Shown: positions 23,309 through 35,800 of the stretch, piece by piece
Layout of the letters: each line of letters starts with the position of its first letter
Numbering within the stretch: the first letter of the stretch is position 1
Origin: Vanessa cardui
Lineage: Eukaryota; Arthropoda; Insecta; Lepidoptera; Nymphalidae
Assembly: GCF_905220365.1 (NCBI RefSeq)
Contig: NC_061124.1
Span: 4,776,501 to 4,840,500, forward strand
Direction of reading: 5' to 3'
Length of the DNA stretch: 64,000 bases
Notes under the pieces: generated by a model
Database searches by the model: none
What the model saw: the letters and a program-made list of their open reading frames with translations, nothing else
Told to the model about the DNA's origin: nothing
Made by a program: the position numbers and the translations under genes

Positions 23309-26300
23309 ACAAGTAACTTACACAATTTTGCTACTTAATTTAATAATTTGTATTTAAGAAATTAACGAAAATATATTGTACGGAAAAAATTGTATTAAGC
23401 ATTTTTTAAAATAAAATTTGATTCATTGAATTTTCGAATATATACCCACGATATTTTTTACTAACCTACTCGCTACGCTACTATGGGCTCTTATATTATA
23501 ATATATATGTGTGTAAACGTTTTCAGTTTTCATATAGAGATATAATATAAATACAATAAAAACTGTACTAGAACTTTACTTCCATATTCGTGAAATCCGT
23601 CAGACGGTGTATAGCCGTCTAGTTTATGCGCGTCAGTTATCTGCAGAGATTAGGGCGCGCTGTATCTCAGAGCAATGGACGCCCACCGCTGGCCTAACAT
23701 GCTCCTCGGACCGTACCTATAATATAAGCGGAGTCCGATTTGTTTATTATACTAGAACCAGTAACTACCTCAGTGTAGGATACTTGAAGCTGTCTTTAAA
23801 AAATAAAATACACAATTTTTGAGTTCCCTACGTTTTGAATCATTAATATTTATTATACAATGCAAACTTATGCAAAACGAATTTTGTTATACCATACTAT
23901 GTTTGTGTGTAGTATGTGGGACTAGATTATAGCTATATATCATTAAGTACTAGGCATTTAAAATGAATCACTAACTGTACGAATTATTCATTCTCTCAGA
24001 ATGGTGCTGAGCCATTCCAAGTAATCAGATTTTGACTGGCAAGCGATTTACGGTTCACGACTATAATGTAAGGCTTTAGAATTAATCATCAAAAATATAT
24101 ATGAAAGGCAGAAGTCTAAATGAAGATTTGCGAATTGAATTTATGTAACTTAAAGTCGAGATGGTCCAAGCTGAAGCCGTACACATGAATCTGAATCTGA
24201 ACCATCGGCTCAACGATATATGGCGGATTTAGATAGAGCGCTTAACTTGTGTTTATAATTTATCTTGTTCTGTATCGTTTAAGAAAAACATAGTCAAAAA
24301 ATCTGAGTATGCCTGATGAAAAGTAGCAGTCTATAGCTCGGGTTTATTAGAACCTGTATGTGTATTCATAACTGACAGTCATGTTATGTAAATTAATAGT
24401 AGTCTTTTAGGATTTAAATATTTTATAGTCCTTAAATACACATTTGCTTATGGTCATTTTAATTAAAACGAATACTTACATCTAAGCAGGTGCATACGTC
24501 CTTTTCGAATAATTGTTAACGTATTTTAATTTTCTCGACTGTCGGCATGATATCACCTGCCGGTAGGAATTAGCGAAACAATAATTCAAAGCGTGTCATT
24601 AGCGATGCTCACAATGGATTAGATATTCCTAGCTTTTGTTCTGACTTGTAGTGCAGACATCCCGGCGTGGTTTTAATTACTGAGCTCCGAATGCATTAAT
24701 GTAATCAAAGCTCGATACATCATACTCGCTATCGCCCCGCCTCGGTTTGATTAATAATTCTAATGAGCGGCGGTGCCAAACGAGTTAATTAAGCGTTCGT
24801 TTTTTATTCGGTGCCACTGCGACCGGTAAACGCTGCATCAATCACCGCTTTGAGCCCGCCGCCGAATTCTTAATGATTGAAATGACGGCTGCAGCGCGGG
24901 ACGGGATGCTGTATGAAGGTGTAAGATATTAGCTATGCAGAACTTAGGTATATACTACGTCTCTTGCTGATTCTTCGTAGGCTCACTTCACCCTTTTGTC
25001 TTGGCGTAATTTACATTTTATTTCATATTTAAAATCGTAAGAAAATTATCAGCTAACTATTTGAATAAGACTATATATCCCATAAAACGAGTGTCCTAAA
25101 AATATATACAAAAAGTTATTTACTATTTGAAATTTCAAAAAACTTACATAATCTATTATTGTTCTATTATTCTTATAATTGTCTAATCAAATCTTTTATT
25201 GTAAAAAAATCAAAGTTATATAAATCTGTACCAAATCGTAGAATTATAACCATGTACATATCAAATTATTATTTGCATACAAATCTTAGGAATAGGTACC
25301 GATATTACATTTTATCTCTCAGCTTTCCTAGAACGGTCTATCGTAACTTCCTTTGCTGATTAAGATAACGTAAAAATATTGTAATACCAATTACTGTATC
25401 GAATATTTGAATATCGAAACTAAAAAAGGTAAATAAACTTGAATACGCGTTGTATTAGACAAATGACGAGTATTAGTATAAATTCAAACAGTTTATTCTG
25501 TAAAACTAGTGGGAACATTTCAACGTCAAACATTATCAATCACTCGCAGCGCCGCTCGCCGCGGGCGGAATTGCTTTAATTTGATAAAACGCAATTAGCT
25601 ACCAAATATAAATCTAATCTCAAGAGGCGGCTAAATTTTTTTTGCAGCTCCATTTTTTGGAATACGTTCCACTTTGACGGCTAATATGATGAAATTTGGA
25701 ACAAAGATTATACAAAGCCTTTATCGTGAGATAGACAGAACACGGGCTCGAATAATATCGGGCACCTTGACACTTGCCAGATTGTCCTGTATCAAAATCT
25801 AGAGAATATTTTAATTGGGATCCAAATAGCTTTTAGCCCTGTCGTAAGCATATTAAAAAAAATAACAATAATCAATCGTGCTGTATCGGAAACCTTTAAT
25901 TAGGATAGATTAAAAGGTGCGTTTATTAGTGCAATTCAAAAGGAGTTTTTAGGCGAGTCATTCCAGTGGCAGTATCAAGTGGAACTCAGCAGGGTTCAAT
26001 GTCTAATTCACCGCGCTACCAACAGGTGGCAGCAATACCGCTTTTCAAATCTGACAGACGCCATTGCCTTTACGTCAGAAAGCCGCGAATAAAATTAATG
26101 ATGTTCGCGCCTTAATGACGTTTCACGACGCCGCTCCATTGTGTCCGTAATACAACAATTATTGAGATCATTTATTAAGTTTATTGATCTTTTAAGTTAA
26201 TCTTTTATTTCGTAATTTAGCTCCGGCGAGCGCGCGAACTCATGAAAAAATATCTCATATGCGGAGGCATTTTTTGGACTATTTTTGTCATTATACGGCG

Positions 26301-27785
26301 TGATGTGAGCGGGTCTTTGAATGTAGAGGCAATTACTGCTCCGCATGTGGTTTGATTATGTACGACGATTCCATTCCATCTAGCGGTGAGGCTATAAAAT
26401 GCCGGTAAAAACATTACTAAAACCTTCGTCGAAGGTAGTTTTTGAGCTTCCGTTGCTAAATTGACGTTGATATTAAGAGCCATTGTTACAATTTTTGTAG
26501 ATTGTTATAATTATATTTGACGCGATAAAAAATGAACGCTTTTGTTCATTTATTTTATTTTGTATTTATTGCGAACAACGCTTTTTGTGGCAGTGAATCC
26601 AGCGTATTTAAAGTGCTCATAATATCTTAAATAAGTGTAGTGCGAGAGTTCGTCATGCAAACTGTTACGAGAAGCTGATGGTACTGTGGCAGTTTACAGA
26701 CTCGCCGCTCATACTTAATTAGCAATGCCGTTCTTGGCTCCTTTGACGCTGGGTAATCTCGAAACTTTGCATCAATAGCAATTACCGACTTCGCCGTATA
26801 AGCTCCTCTTATGCGCTCCTAGTAGCTGCTCATTTATAAGTTTATAACAAATGATGCATGGAAAACACGTCCAGCAAAATAATATCTAACAACGCAACAT
26901 TAAGATTACAGACGTGATATAATTTCCACAACAAGGATCGATTCTCAATAATTGCGAAGTATTATAATTTCAATCGGGGATTCATGGTTTTAGCAATATA
27001 GCCGTATCAGATCTGCTTTGTCTTCCACGATCATCGGAAACCAGTGCAATTATACGCAATCGTGTCGAAATTATTGTAATAACCAAAAAGAATCGATGGT
27101 CTAACGATCGTTGATCGCTGCACGCCGATTGGCGCAGCACTCACCAATGCGCGCGCGCACGACCGATCGTTGTTAGGCGATCCGCAGACGATAAGCTAAT
27201 TATACTGCAACGGCAAACGTTGATTGCTATTCTACAATAATCTTCTATTTTTCAGATGTTAAGCTTCAAAAGTCACTTAAACCGTTACGCATTCGAAAAC
27301 TTCATGGTCGTTATTATACTTCGGATGGAAACCGAAGGCGTGGTTATTCCACAAACGAAATATGATAGATTGTATGTAATAATTGATACGGACCACCGAG
27401 AAAATTTAAGATCGGCTTCGAATTAGGGTCACATAGTATACTTTAATAGAGTGGAATTGAACCGTAGCTGAATAGTTAATTTTGGAGCAATTTAAGAAAA
27501 TATCATAAACATTAAGTTTCAAATTTGAAATCATGACCATGTTTAAGTAATAATGTATCGTTTACAATTTTATGAGCCTAATTTTTCATACATACAATTT
27601 CTAAAAAATGATTAAGACATTTTCGAGATCACGATCAACGGACTTGAGGAATATAAAGTCATAAGCAGATACCTCTCAATTGATTTCGTTAAATCGATAT
27701 ACGATGAGATACAGACACGACAACTATCGCTAAATTCGAAGTAAAATATACAATTAAGCTATTGTCTGTTGACAATTTTATTGTA

Positions 27786-28123
27786 TAGTACGACACAACT
27801 TAGATGTCGCATCGGCAAAATTCGTAAAACCGATCACATCCGAATTAAGTACGCTATCCCAAATTATCAATATTTATTTCTCACTCGAATATGATCTTTG
27901 CAAAAACGTAATAACTTTTAATATCATATGACCTAATATATTCGTCAATTTGACGCGTCGATTTACATGCACTTGCTTTCTCTGACGCGTGAATCTATAG
28001 CGACCAAAAGCGCCGAATGGTGCGATAGGGAGCTATTTCTATTGGTTGTGTAAATCGGCAGTAATCGGTTTTATTTTTATTCCATTGCATTTTCCGATGC
28101 TACATCTAATTTGTGTCTTACTA
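27786..28123. mobile_element. 338-bp MITE, copy 2
   Basis: This is the same element as at 5671-6008, in the same orientation and of identical length, with terminal inverted repeats starting tagtacgacaca and ending complementary to tagtaagacaca. Both copies share internal landmarks such as cgtcaatttgacgcgtcgat and atagggagct. Differences are scattered substitutions only, so neither copy has suffered indels overall. Confidence 0.92.
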
Positions 28124-28891
28124 TGCATCTGTATAACATGTATTAAATATTTACCAATTCCAACTCTATCATAGAAATGTTTAATACAGAAGTTCTCAAA
28201 AGTTACATGTTTTCAGGGTTCATATATGTCTGTGAGTTACTTTATTCCACATAACTTCTAAATTTCTGAATACATTTAAATGTATAGGGTAGAATCAGTA
28301 GAATCCCTACATAATACCGAGGCACTGGCTATGATATATATGTATATATTCATTTTAATAAAATATATCACATGCAGTTAAAGAAATCGTCATGGACAAC
28401 TACATCTATTATGCATATTATATAATAACGATTTAGTTTATTACAAAAATTCTACTAAATATGTGTGTGCATATCTGTTTTTCATACGCATGCGTTCAAT
28501 TTATGTGTCACTCGAAAATACACGAGTATCTAGTAATCATTTATTATCCCTAGATTGTAGGTATCGTAGTCACGTATTATCAATCTTGCATAGCTCGATT
28601 TTATTCATTTACTTGTACGTGCCTCCTTGTATCCTTCAGCGGAGCCGGTAAGGGCAGGCATTAAACGCGCCATGTGTAGGAACACTCATTACTGAATATA
28701 TATAATAGCTATGTGTCCGTGTAAATTGTTATTTAAGGCCAAGACTTCTTAAGCAAAGACATATTTAAAGCGAAGTCGTAATTAATTCCTTTTTGTGGAC
28801 AATTTTATCCTTCTATGTTTATACATTTTTTCATCAATCAATCAATCAGTGTTGTATTTTCCTTCTTTCTTACTTTGAGTGTAATACTATT

Positions 28892-29223
28892 TAGTAAGTA
28901 AAGTAAAGTAAAGTAACAGCCTGTAAATGTACAGGCTGTTACTTTACTGCTGAGATAAGAACTCCTCTTCGATTAAGGAGAGTGTTTGGAACATACCTAT
29001 TCCACGACGCTGTTCCAATGCGGGTTGGTGGAATGCACATGTGGCAGAATTTCAATGAAATTTGACACATGCAGGTTTCCTCACGATGTTTTCCTTCACC
29101 GCCGAGCACGAGATGAATTATAAACACAAATTAAGCACATAAACATAGTGTTGCTTGCCTGGGTTTGAACCCCCAATCAACGGTTAAGACGCACGCGTTC
29201 TAACCATTGGGCCATCTCAGCTC
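28892..29223 (-). repeat. tRNA-derived SINE, copy 2, with rearranged tail
   Basis: A reverse copy runs from aaccattgggccatctcag (A box side, near 29210) down to an AGTAA-repeat tail at 28894-28917. Near the tail the usual sequence is replaced by cagcctgtaaatgtacaggctg followed by ttactttact, so the last 15-20 bp of the SINE are present in both orientations and form a small hairpin. The rest of the body is intact. Confidence 0.9.
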
Positions 29224-29553
29224 ACTATAACATTTACGAAATAATTTTCACCCCTCTCAAACTATTTTTTTTAGAAATTAACATTAATGAATATTATATT
29301 TAGATACATAGAGTTAAGCACTAACGTCAATAGCTCTTTTTCGAGACATGAAATGTAAGAATTTACAATTTTTAGAATTTGAAAATGTTTCAATTTCTAG
29401 CTATACTTTGAATTTATTAACCCAAATACTGAAGTTATTCTTTGTAATTTGCGACCTTGTAAACTAAACTGGGAATACTTTAAGTGGAGAGTTACAATAT
29501 TCTTATAGCGATATTACATTTAACAATATAGACATATTTGAAAGAAACTGTGA

Positions 29554-29637
29554 CAATTATTGCATAGATTGTCTAATGTCTATGCAATGATTGTTAAGTG
29601 TTATAAATATACTCCTAGGAGTACATTTATAACACTT
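29554..29637. repeat. Two adjacent palindromes
   Basis: The first is a hairpin with 15-bp arms (29554-29568 and 29579-29593, one mismatch, containing attgcataga). It is followed two bases later by a 42-bp palindrome with no loop (29596-29637, one mismatched pair, centre actcct/aggagt). Nothing coding overlaps. Confidence 0.92.
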
Positions 29638-29899
29638 ATTTTTAGTGATAACAAAGTCCTCCTTCCTGGGGTAAGGTCTTCGTTACTTTAACTAGTTTCC
29701 GCGGTTATTTTTTACTTAAGTTATTCATGAAATTAACTAACATGTCATAAACAGTTATTATACTTGGTGGTACATGGTGTGGAAAAGTAACTACTGACTT
29801 TCTTACTGATTTTTCTTAGTTCTTGTCAGTAGGATTTGCTTTCCGATCGAATAAAGAAAATTTTGATTTTATCTGATGTACCTACCTAATATTTCGTCT

Positions 29900-30224
29900 C
29901 AGTGGCGGATTTACAAATAGGCTAAGTAATCTGGAGCCTAGGGCGGTAGATTTAAAGGGGCGACAAATTTAGCACAAATTTGTTTTTGCTTATAAGTATA
30001 TGTATACACATTACATCCGTAATCCTTATACTCGTCACTGCATAGTGGGTCGAAAAAAATATCTAGTAACCGATATAATTATCACTTAGTTTATAATCAT
30101 ACCAATAACGGAAAAAGGAGATGTAATGAGGACGATAGAACACAAATCATAAATGTTGCAAAAAAATGTAGGGGCGGCAAAAATTGAATAGCCGACTAGC
30201 GGCAGATTTGTAAATCCGCCACTG
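29900..30224. mobile_element. hAT-type MITE with 8-bp target duplication
   Basis: The ends are perfect 19-bp inverted repeats, CAGTGGCGGATTTACAAAT, and the 325-bp element is flanked on both sides by tttcgtct (29892-29899 and 30225-30232). An 8-bp duplication and a CAG..CTG end are diagnostic of hAT elements. No transposase frame is present. Confidence 0.95.
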
Positions 30225-32304
30225 TTTCGTCTTTACTATATTCCCACAGATATTTAATGTTAATGTATACTAGATCATCTAATTGTTGATGTTTTTTGTC
30301 TCATCCAACTGTTGGTAGGTGTATTTATGTTATGATATAGAATAATGTAAATTATTCTTTAATTTCGAATTGCACTAACATTGTATTAGTAACAACAATG
30401 TATGTTACATCGTGTTACTTTTTACGGTACATTTCTGTGTCGTATTTGTAAGCTGTTTAAAACACAAAATGTCCAATAATTACTGGTATTATTCAGGATT
30501 CGTGAATGAGGCTGCGAACTGACATGCCAAATGTCACATGCGTCTTCGTTAAGTGGCGGCTGGCGGTGAAACATATGTTTAAAAAAAGCAGATGACTGAG
30601 ATATACAAAAAAAATATCAACAATAATATTGACATTAATTTTATATGTATCAATGATCCTCCGCTTAATCAATTTCTGTTTCTTACCCTTGAAAATACAT
30701 TAAATTAAGATTGTTGTTAATTGTCCGAAATAATTAATAATTTATAAAAAATTAAACCGTCTTCAAAATTAATAGCAGCTGGCTGTACGAAAGGAGCTTA
30801 GAAAGAACTAAAAATAAAAATAATATATCTATGAAACTACTACACCGATTTTAATGAAACTTAAACTGTTGCCTTAGTTGATGTGTACCTAATTTAGATA
30901 AAAAATAATGTTAATACGACATAGAAACATACACTTACGAAATTAAGCGTACGTGGCTGAAAGCCTAAACGCATCATCACACTAAAATATTACTAATTCT
31001 GACAATGGCACATACATACATGACGAACTAATAACTTACTTTCTTGAGATATCGGTTAAGAAGGAGTTTAAATCACATCATCAATGATCAGCTGTATGTT
31101 TGACAGTACGATAGAAGGTTACGTTTATTCATAGGGTCTGTACCGGAGAAATTTGTTATTGTTAGTATATAGTAATTAGGTATTAAACAAAATAGTTACT
31201 TTATAGTCATATTAATAATAATAATATTTTTTTAATAAATATGACTTTTAAAGGCGCGAATTATTTACTGTTACCGACTTATTTAACAAAGATTTATATT
31301 CGTAGTGAGATTTAGTCGCATTTACAGTTTTTATTGAATAAACCTTGCATGTATAAATGCATGTACCTATGTTTGTTAATAGATATACTATGTTTATTAA
31401 ATATTTGATTCTAAAATTATGTTTTTAATATAAGTGTTACAAATATCTTATGAAATCGCACCGGCTTGGCAAGGATAATATACAAAAGATAAACTACAAA
31501 AGATGTGTTTATTCACGACATAATAATAGAAACGTCTAAAATTATAATTTTTTTACTACATTGTCAGACATACAGACTTTGTTTTATACTATGTTATGAT
31601 AATATATTGATTGCATGCCAGTGTTATTTTTAATATTCACGTAAAACTCAAGTTTGGAAAATATTCTCCTTTTTGTCTTCGTTATAGAAATTTAATCAAA
31701 AGGAAATATTCATACGGTTTGTCAAAAATAATCTACATTTCTAAGAAAACTAAACATACGTTTATGCACGAACACTCAATAATTATTTAATATGAAATAA
31801 AATACAGCATTTGGTAAAGCGGTTTAAATTAACCGAATGATTATTTTTCGATTTCGCAACAATAAAATATAATCGTTTGCGGTTTCCTTCACCTTTAAAT
31901 TGTCCGCAAAACGCGCACATCCAATTCGGCTCTACGCTTCGTAAATATTACTAGCGAGGACCCAATTATCTTTAAGAAATACATATTATTACTTCGTATG
32001 TCATTTTAATAATTTCAAGTTTCTTTGAATCGTTGTCGTCTTCCGTGGCTCGAGGCCATGTCGACAAAAGTAAATAATTGGTTAATTTTCATAATCGTTT
32101 CAACTGTTTTGTAATACATTACGATTGTGTAATTTTTAAACACGTAGTCTGTATATTAACTTTGTTAAAAGTACACATTGTTTGTAGTTTATACCATTGT
32201 ATGCCTTAAGAACGAAACGAAGCATTTGTTTGATCTGACAGTCGAACTAGCTTGTACCTATCTTAAATTAATATTATATATTGAATTTTGTCATTTAATT
32301 AAGA

Positions 32305-32592
32305 GACGAGATGGTCAAGTGGTTAGAACGCATACGTCTTAACCGGAGATTGCAGGTTCAAACCCAGACAAGCATAAATTAATTTTCATGTGCTTAATTT
32401 GTGTTTATAATTCATCTCGAGCTCTTCGATGAAGAATCAACCAAGGAAATTTGAATGTGTCTAATTTCAACGAAAAGTTACCACACGTGATTCACGTGTC
32501 GAAGCAATGTGGTGGAATATGCTCCTAACCTTCTCCTCAAAAGGAGAGGAGGCCTCTTAGTCCAGCAGAGGGAATTTACAGGTTGTTACTAT
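32305..32592 (+). repeat. tRNA-derived SINE, copy 3
   Basis: A box (atggtcaagtggttagaacg) and B box (GGTTCAAAC near 32354) are present. The body shows acacgtgattcacgtgtcg in place of the usual catgtgcattccacc, and it ends ggaatttacaggttgttact. It is more diverged than copy 4. Confidence 0.88.
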
Positions 32593-32689
32593 TAGTATTT
32601 ATTATTTAATTATGACACTTAACTTTTGTTCATTTAATTCTGCTTCAAATAATACAAATTAGAAAGTTTAGTTGTGTTAATTAACATAT

Positions 32690-32885
32690 TACTAATATTA
32701 TAAATGTTAAAATTTATATTGATGGATGTTTGTTATTCAATCATGCTAGAACGGCTTTGAACGGTTTTGAATGACAGAGAGATAGATAAAAGTGTGGAAG
32801 AACACATAGGTTACACTTTTTAACTTCGAAATATGTACCTAACACCTGCATACTTGGGTGAAGCTGCGGCCTTACTCGTATATAC
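32690..32885 (+). mobile_element. Decayed Helitron-like element
   Basis: The start actaatattataaatgttaa, the middle tggatgtttgttattcaatc and acggttttgaatgacagaga, then cacataggttacactttt and a weak gggtgaagctgcggcc follow the order of common lepidopteran Helitron-derived repeats. The CTAG end is lost or mutated. Confidence 0.5.
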
Positions 32886-35800
32886 TTATTTGGATTTGTT
32901 TATCAGACGACTTTGTTTTTGCTATTAATATGATCAACTTTAGTTAAGATAGTATAAATAGGTACCTGTTTTAAAATTTTATGCTATTCTTATAATTTAT
33001 ATTCTTTCACTTATTATAGTGTATACCAATGGAATGCAATCGAATATAATCGGTATTAAATGTGTAAGTAAATACTAACAAAGAAATTAACACGCTTTAA
33101 TAATCTAGTATTGCTAGTACTTTCTTGTATTTCATTATTATTTAGTTAAGCGCGATATTAGTCAACAAAACTATTTAACGATAGCGTTATTTAAAATATA
33201 AAAAAAGTTTATCTTTTGGCATCGTTTTGAAACTTAGAGAGCGAGCGTCGTACGACCGGCGCGGGCGCAGCGTGGGCGGCGACATGTCCAGCCCATTTGT
33301 TTCGATGACGTCTTGCGCGGTTTATTATAATTCATTTACCGTGTTCAACGACACCCAACACATAACACAGCATAAACACATAAGTAAGGTATTAAAGTAC
33401 CACGTGGCGATTAATAGCTCCATAAGGGTGGCATTTAAAGTAACAAAGTTGATAAGGAAATGAATTGATGAGGTACTTATAAATTTATAATAAAAGTGCA
33501 AAGATCGTTTCTTATTAAAAACAAATTCATATTCATTTATTAAACCGTGTTGTTTACGACACAGTAAATTATTTTTCGATTGGTACATTTAATGTCAAAT
33601 TAATTAATTAAATATACGTGATGATAGAATCGATAATGATCTTAGATTTCAATCAGTAATTCAAATAAAGGTAGTCTTCACAAATGAAAGATTTGTATTT
33701 TAAATAAACAATTATGTGTGTCACTATAATAATTGGGAATCTGATGGGTCTTAAACATTATTTAAATTTCTAATAGAAACAATATATAGTTTGAAAACAT
33801 TAATATTATATAAATATATGAAAAAAACCGTATCTAGTATAATTGACCAAAATAATCGAATCCGAGACAGTTTCAAGTAGTTTCCACGAAATTGTTAAAA
33901 AAGTAATAACCTAAAACACATAACTTTGTCTTGTATGCTCACTCATAGGAAATATAATTGGCATATATAGTAATAATACCGGAAGTCATTAGTAGGAAAA
34001 CGACTGGTATCTATTTCACAATAGTGGGATGGTTTCATGGTTAAGGTGGTCTATTACACCGTTAAGCAATTTAAACTTATTAAATACAAGTAATAAAAAC
34101 AAAAGAATGTGTGATTACGGAAAATATTGTTAAAAAACGATTCTGTTGTAATATTGTAGTGTTAAAGACAACTAAGAAACTATTTTCTTGATTCGTGACT
34201 CTCCCTGTGTATACGAAGCTTAACTATTTTGATTCATAATGTAGATCAAACCTATAAACAGATAATAATTATAAAACAGCATACTATACTTTTATTAAAT
34301 TTGAGCATTAAAATTATTATATGTATCATTTATAAATGCTACAACAAATCACTAAAACCCAAATCAATGGACACAAAAATTTTAATCTACAGTTAAACCC
34401 TGATCAAAGTCCAATTCATCTGAATGGTCGATACCAGCCGATGACGTAATGGGCGACCAATGAGCGTTCAAACTAAAGCCAATTTAGTTAATCTGACGTT
34501 GACCAACGGTTTACTTATAATTATTTTCACGGCTTATTTTTATAATCCCCGAAGGCGATAAGTTGTTTCGTACATCCTTCATAGTTTACCATTACTATTA
34601 CAGAGTAGTGTGACAGCAACCCACTTGGCTGCTGCTAATAAGCCATTCGTCCTCGCAATTTGACATTTTAGACATTTTAATTTATTTATAATTCGCTTTA
34701 TGAATAGACTTTTACGCTGTTTGTATCATTTTGTTCATTAATATAATATTTACGTGGCTCGTTATACGTGGGCAGTGGACAGGAAGACCGTTAGTGACTT
34801 TCATTGTTGGACGCTAATGTACTAGCTGAAGAGGATATTATCAAATTTTGGATCGTTTGGAAATGTTGTCGAAATAATACGAATGGTTTTTGAGTAACAT
34901 CATTTGTTTCACAAATATTAAAGTTTTATAAAATCAACTTTAAAGAATAATTTTAGAAATAATTCTCGTTGGTTCAGTGATTAGCTCATACGGGCAAAGG
35001 TATTGAGTTTAAAGATTAAAATACAGTTTTAGGTTATTCTGATAAGGTTCTTAGTAGCAGTCCGTTTAGAAGTTCTAGTTTAGAAGTTAATAATGTTCAC
35101 ATATATCGTTTATTTTTGATGAGACTTAACGTTTGTACTTGATAATATATATTGTGCATAACTAGTTTCCATTCAGAATGGTGCTACAGCCACAACCATT
35201 TGAGACTTTTAGAATTCTATTAAAAGGATCAATGTGAATTGTGCGAAGTTGAATTTATACAAATAAGGTGATAGGAAAGAATTCAATGGAATTCTTTTAA
35301 AGACAATTATTATTATTTGATGTAATAAAAATGTTCAAATTGCATGTTTGTTTGATATTATTTTTGTTATATCTTATTGTCCCATAAATTTATACTTCTG
35401 AATTCGCTTAATCAAACAACCAGATGTTTAGGCCATTTCTGTTTTTTTTTTCAAATTATGCCTTAGTTAAATATTATAATAAAAATATCGTATAAAGTAT
35501 TTATCGTTAATATCACAAGAGTGACGTTGTGATAAGTAAATTATTATAATATAATAAATAATCTTGAATTGTATTCTCCATCATCCTTAAACAGATTAAA
35601 AAGCATTTAATACGTCACACCGAGAGCATTCGGAAACGTCACCCATAAAACCTTTATGATTAGTCAAACCTCTAGCGAGGACGATTCATTATGGGCCATT
35701 ATGCGCCGTGTTTATCGTCTTACTCTCTACAAGCCAATAAAATAACGAACGACCGAGATAACAGACGGACAGTCCTGTAATCTCCGGAACAAGGGACACT

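Larger units (their letters stand above)
19051..27785. other. Intergenic region with candidate regulatory islands
   Basis: Apart from the repeats listed separately, this is AT-rich without genes. GC-richer islands lacking a plausible protein lie at about 23590-23740, 24530-24930, 25540-25620, 26010-26480 and 26690-27240. The island at 24530-24930 has ttaattaa, tttgattaataattctaatg and cttaatgattgaaatg, that is, dense homeodomain-type sites. The one at 26690-27240 has cttaattagcaatg and paired cgatcgttg motifs. They look like candidate enhancers of the homeobox gene downstream. Confidence 0.5.

Noticed and set aside
33227..33588. Overlapping frames on both strands
   Set aside because: The + frame begins without an ATG. 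Neither product resembles a family, and the GC-rich beginning is short.
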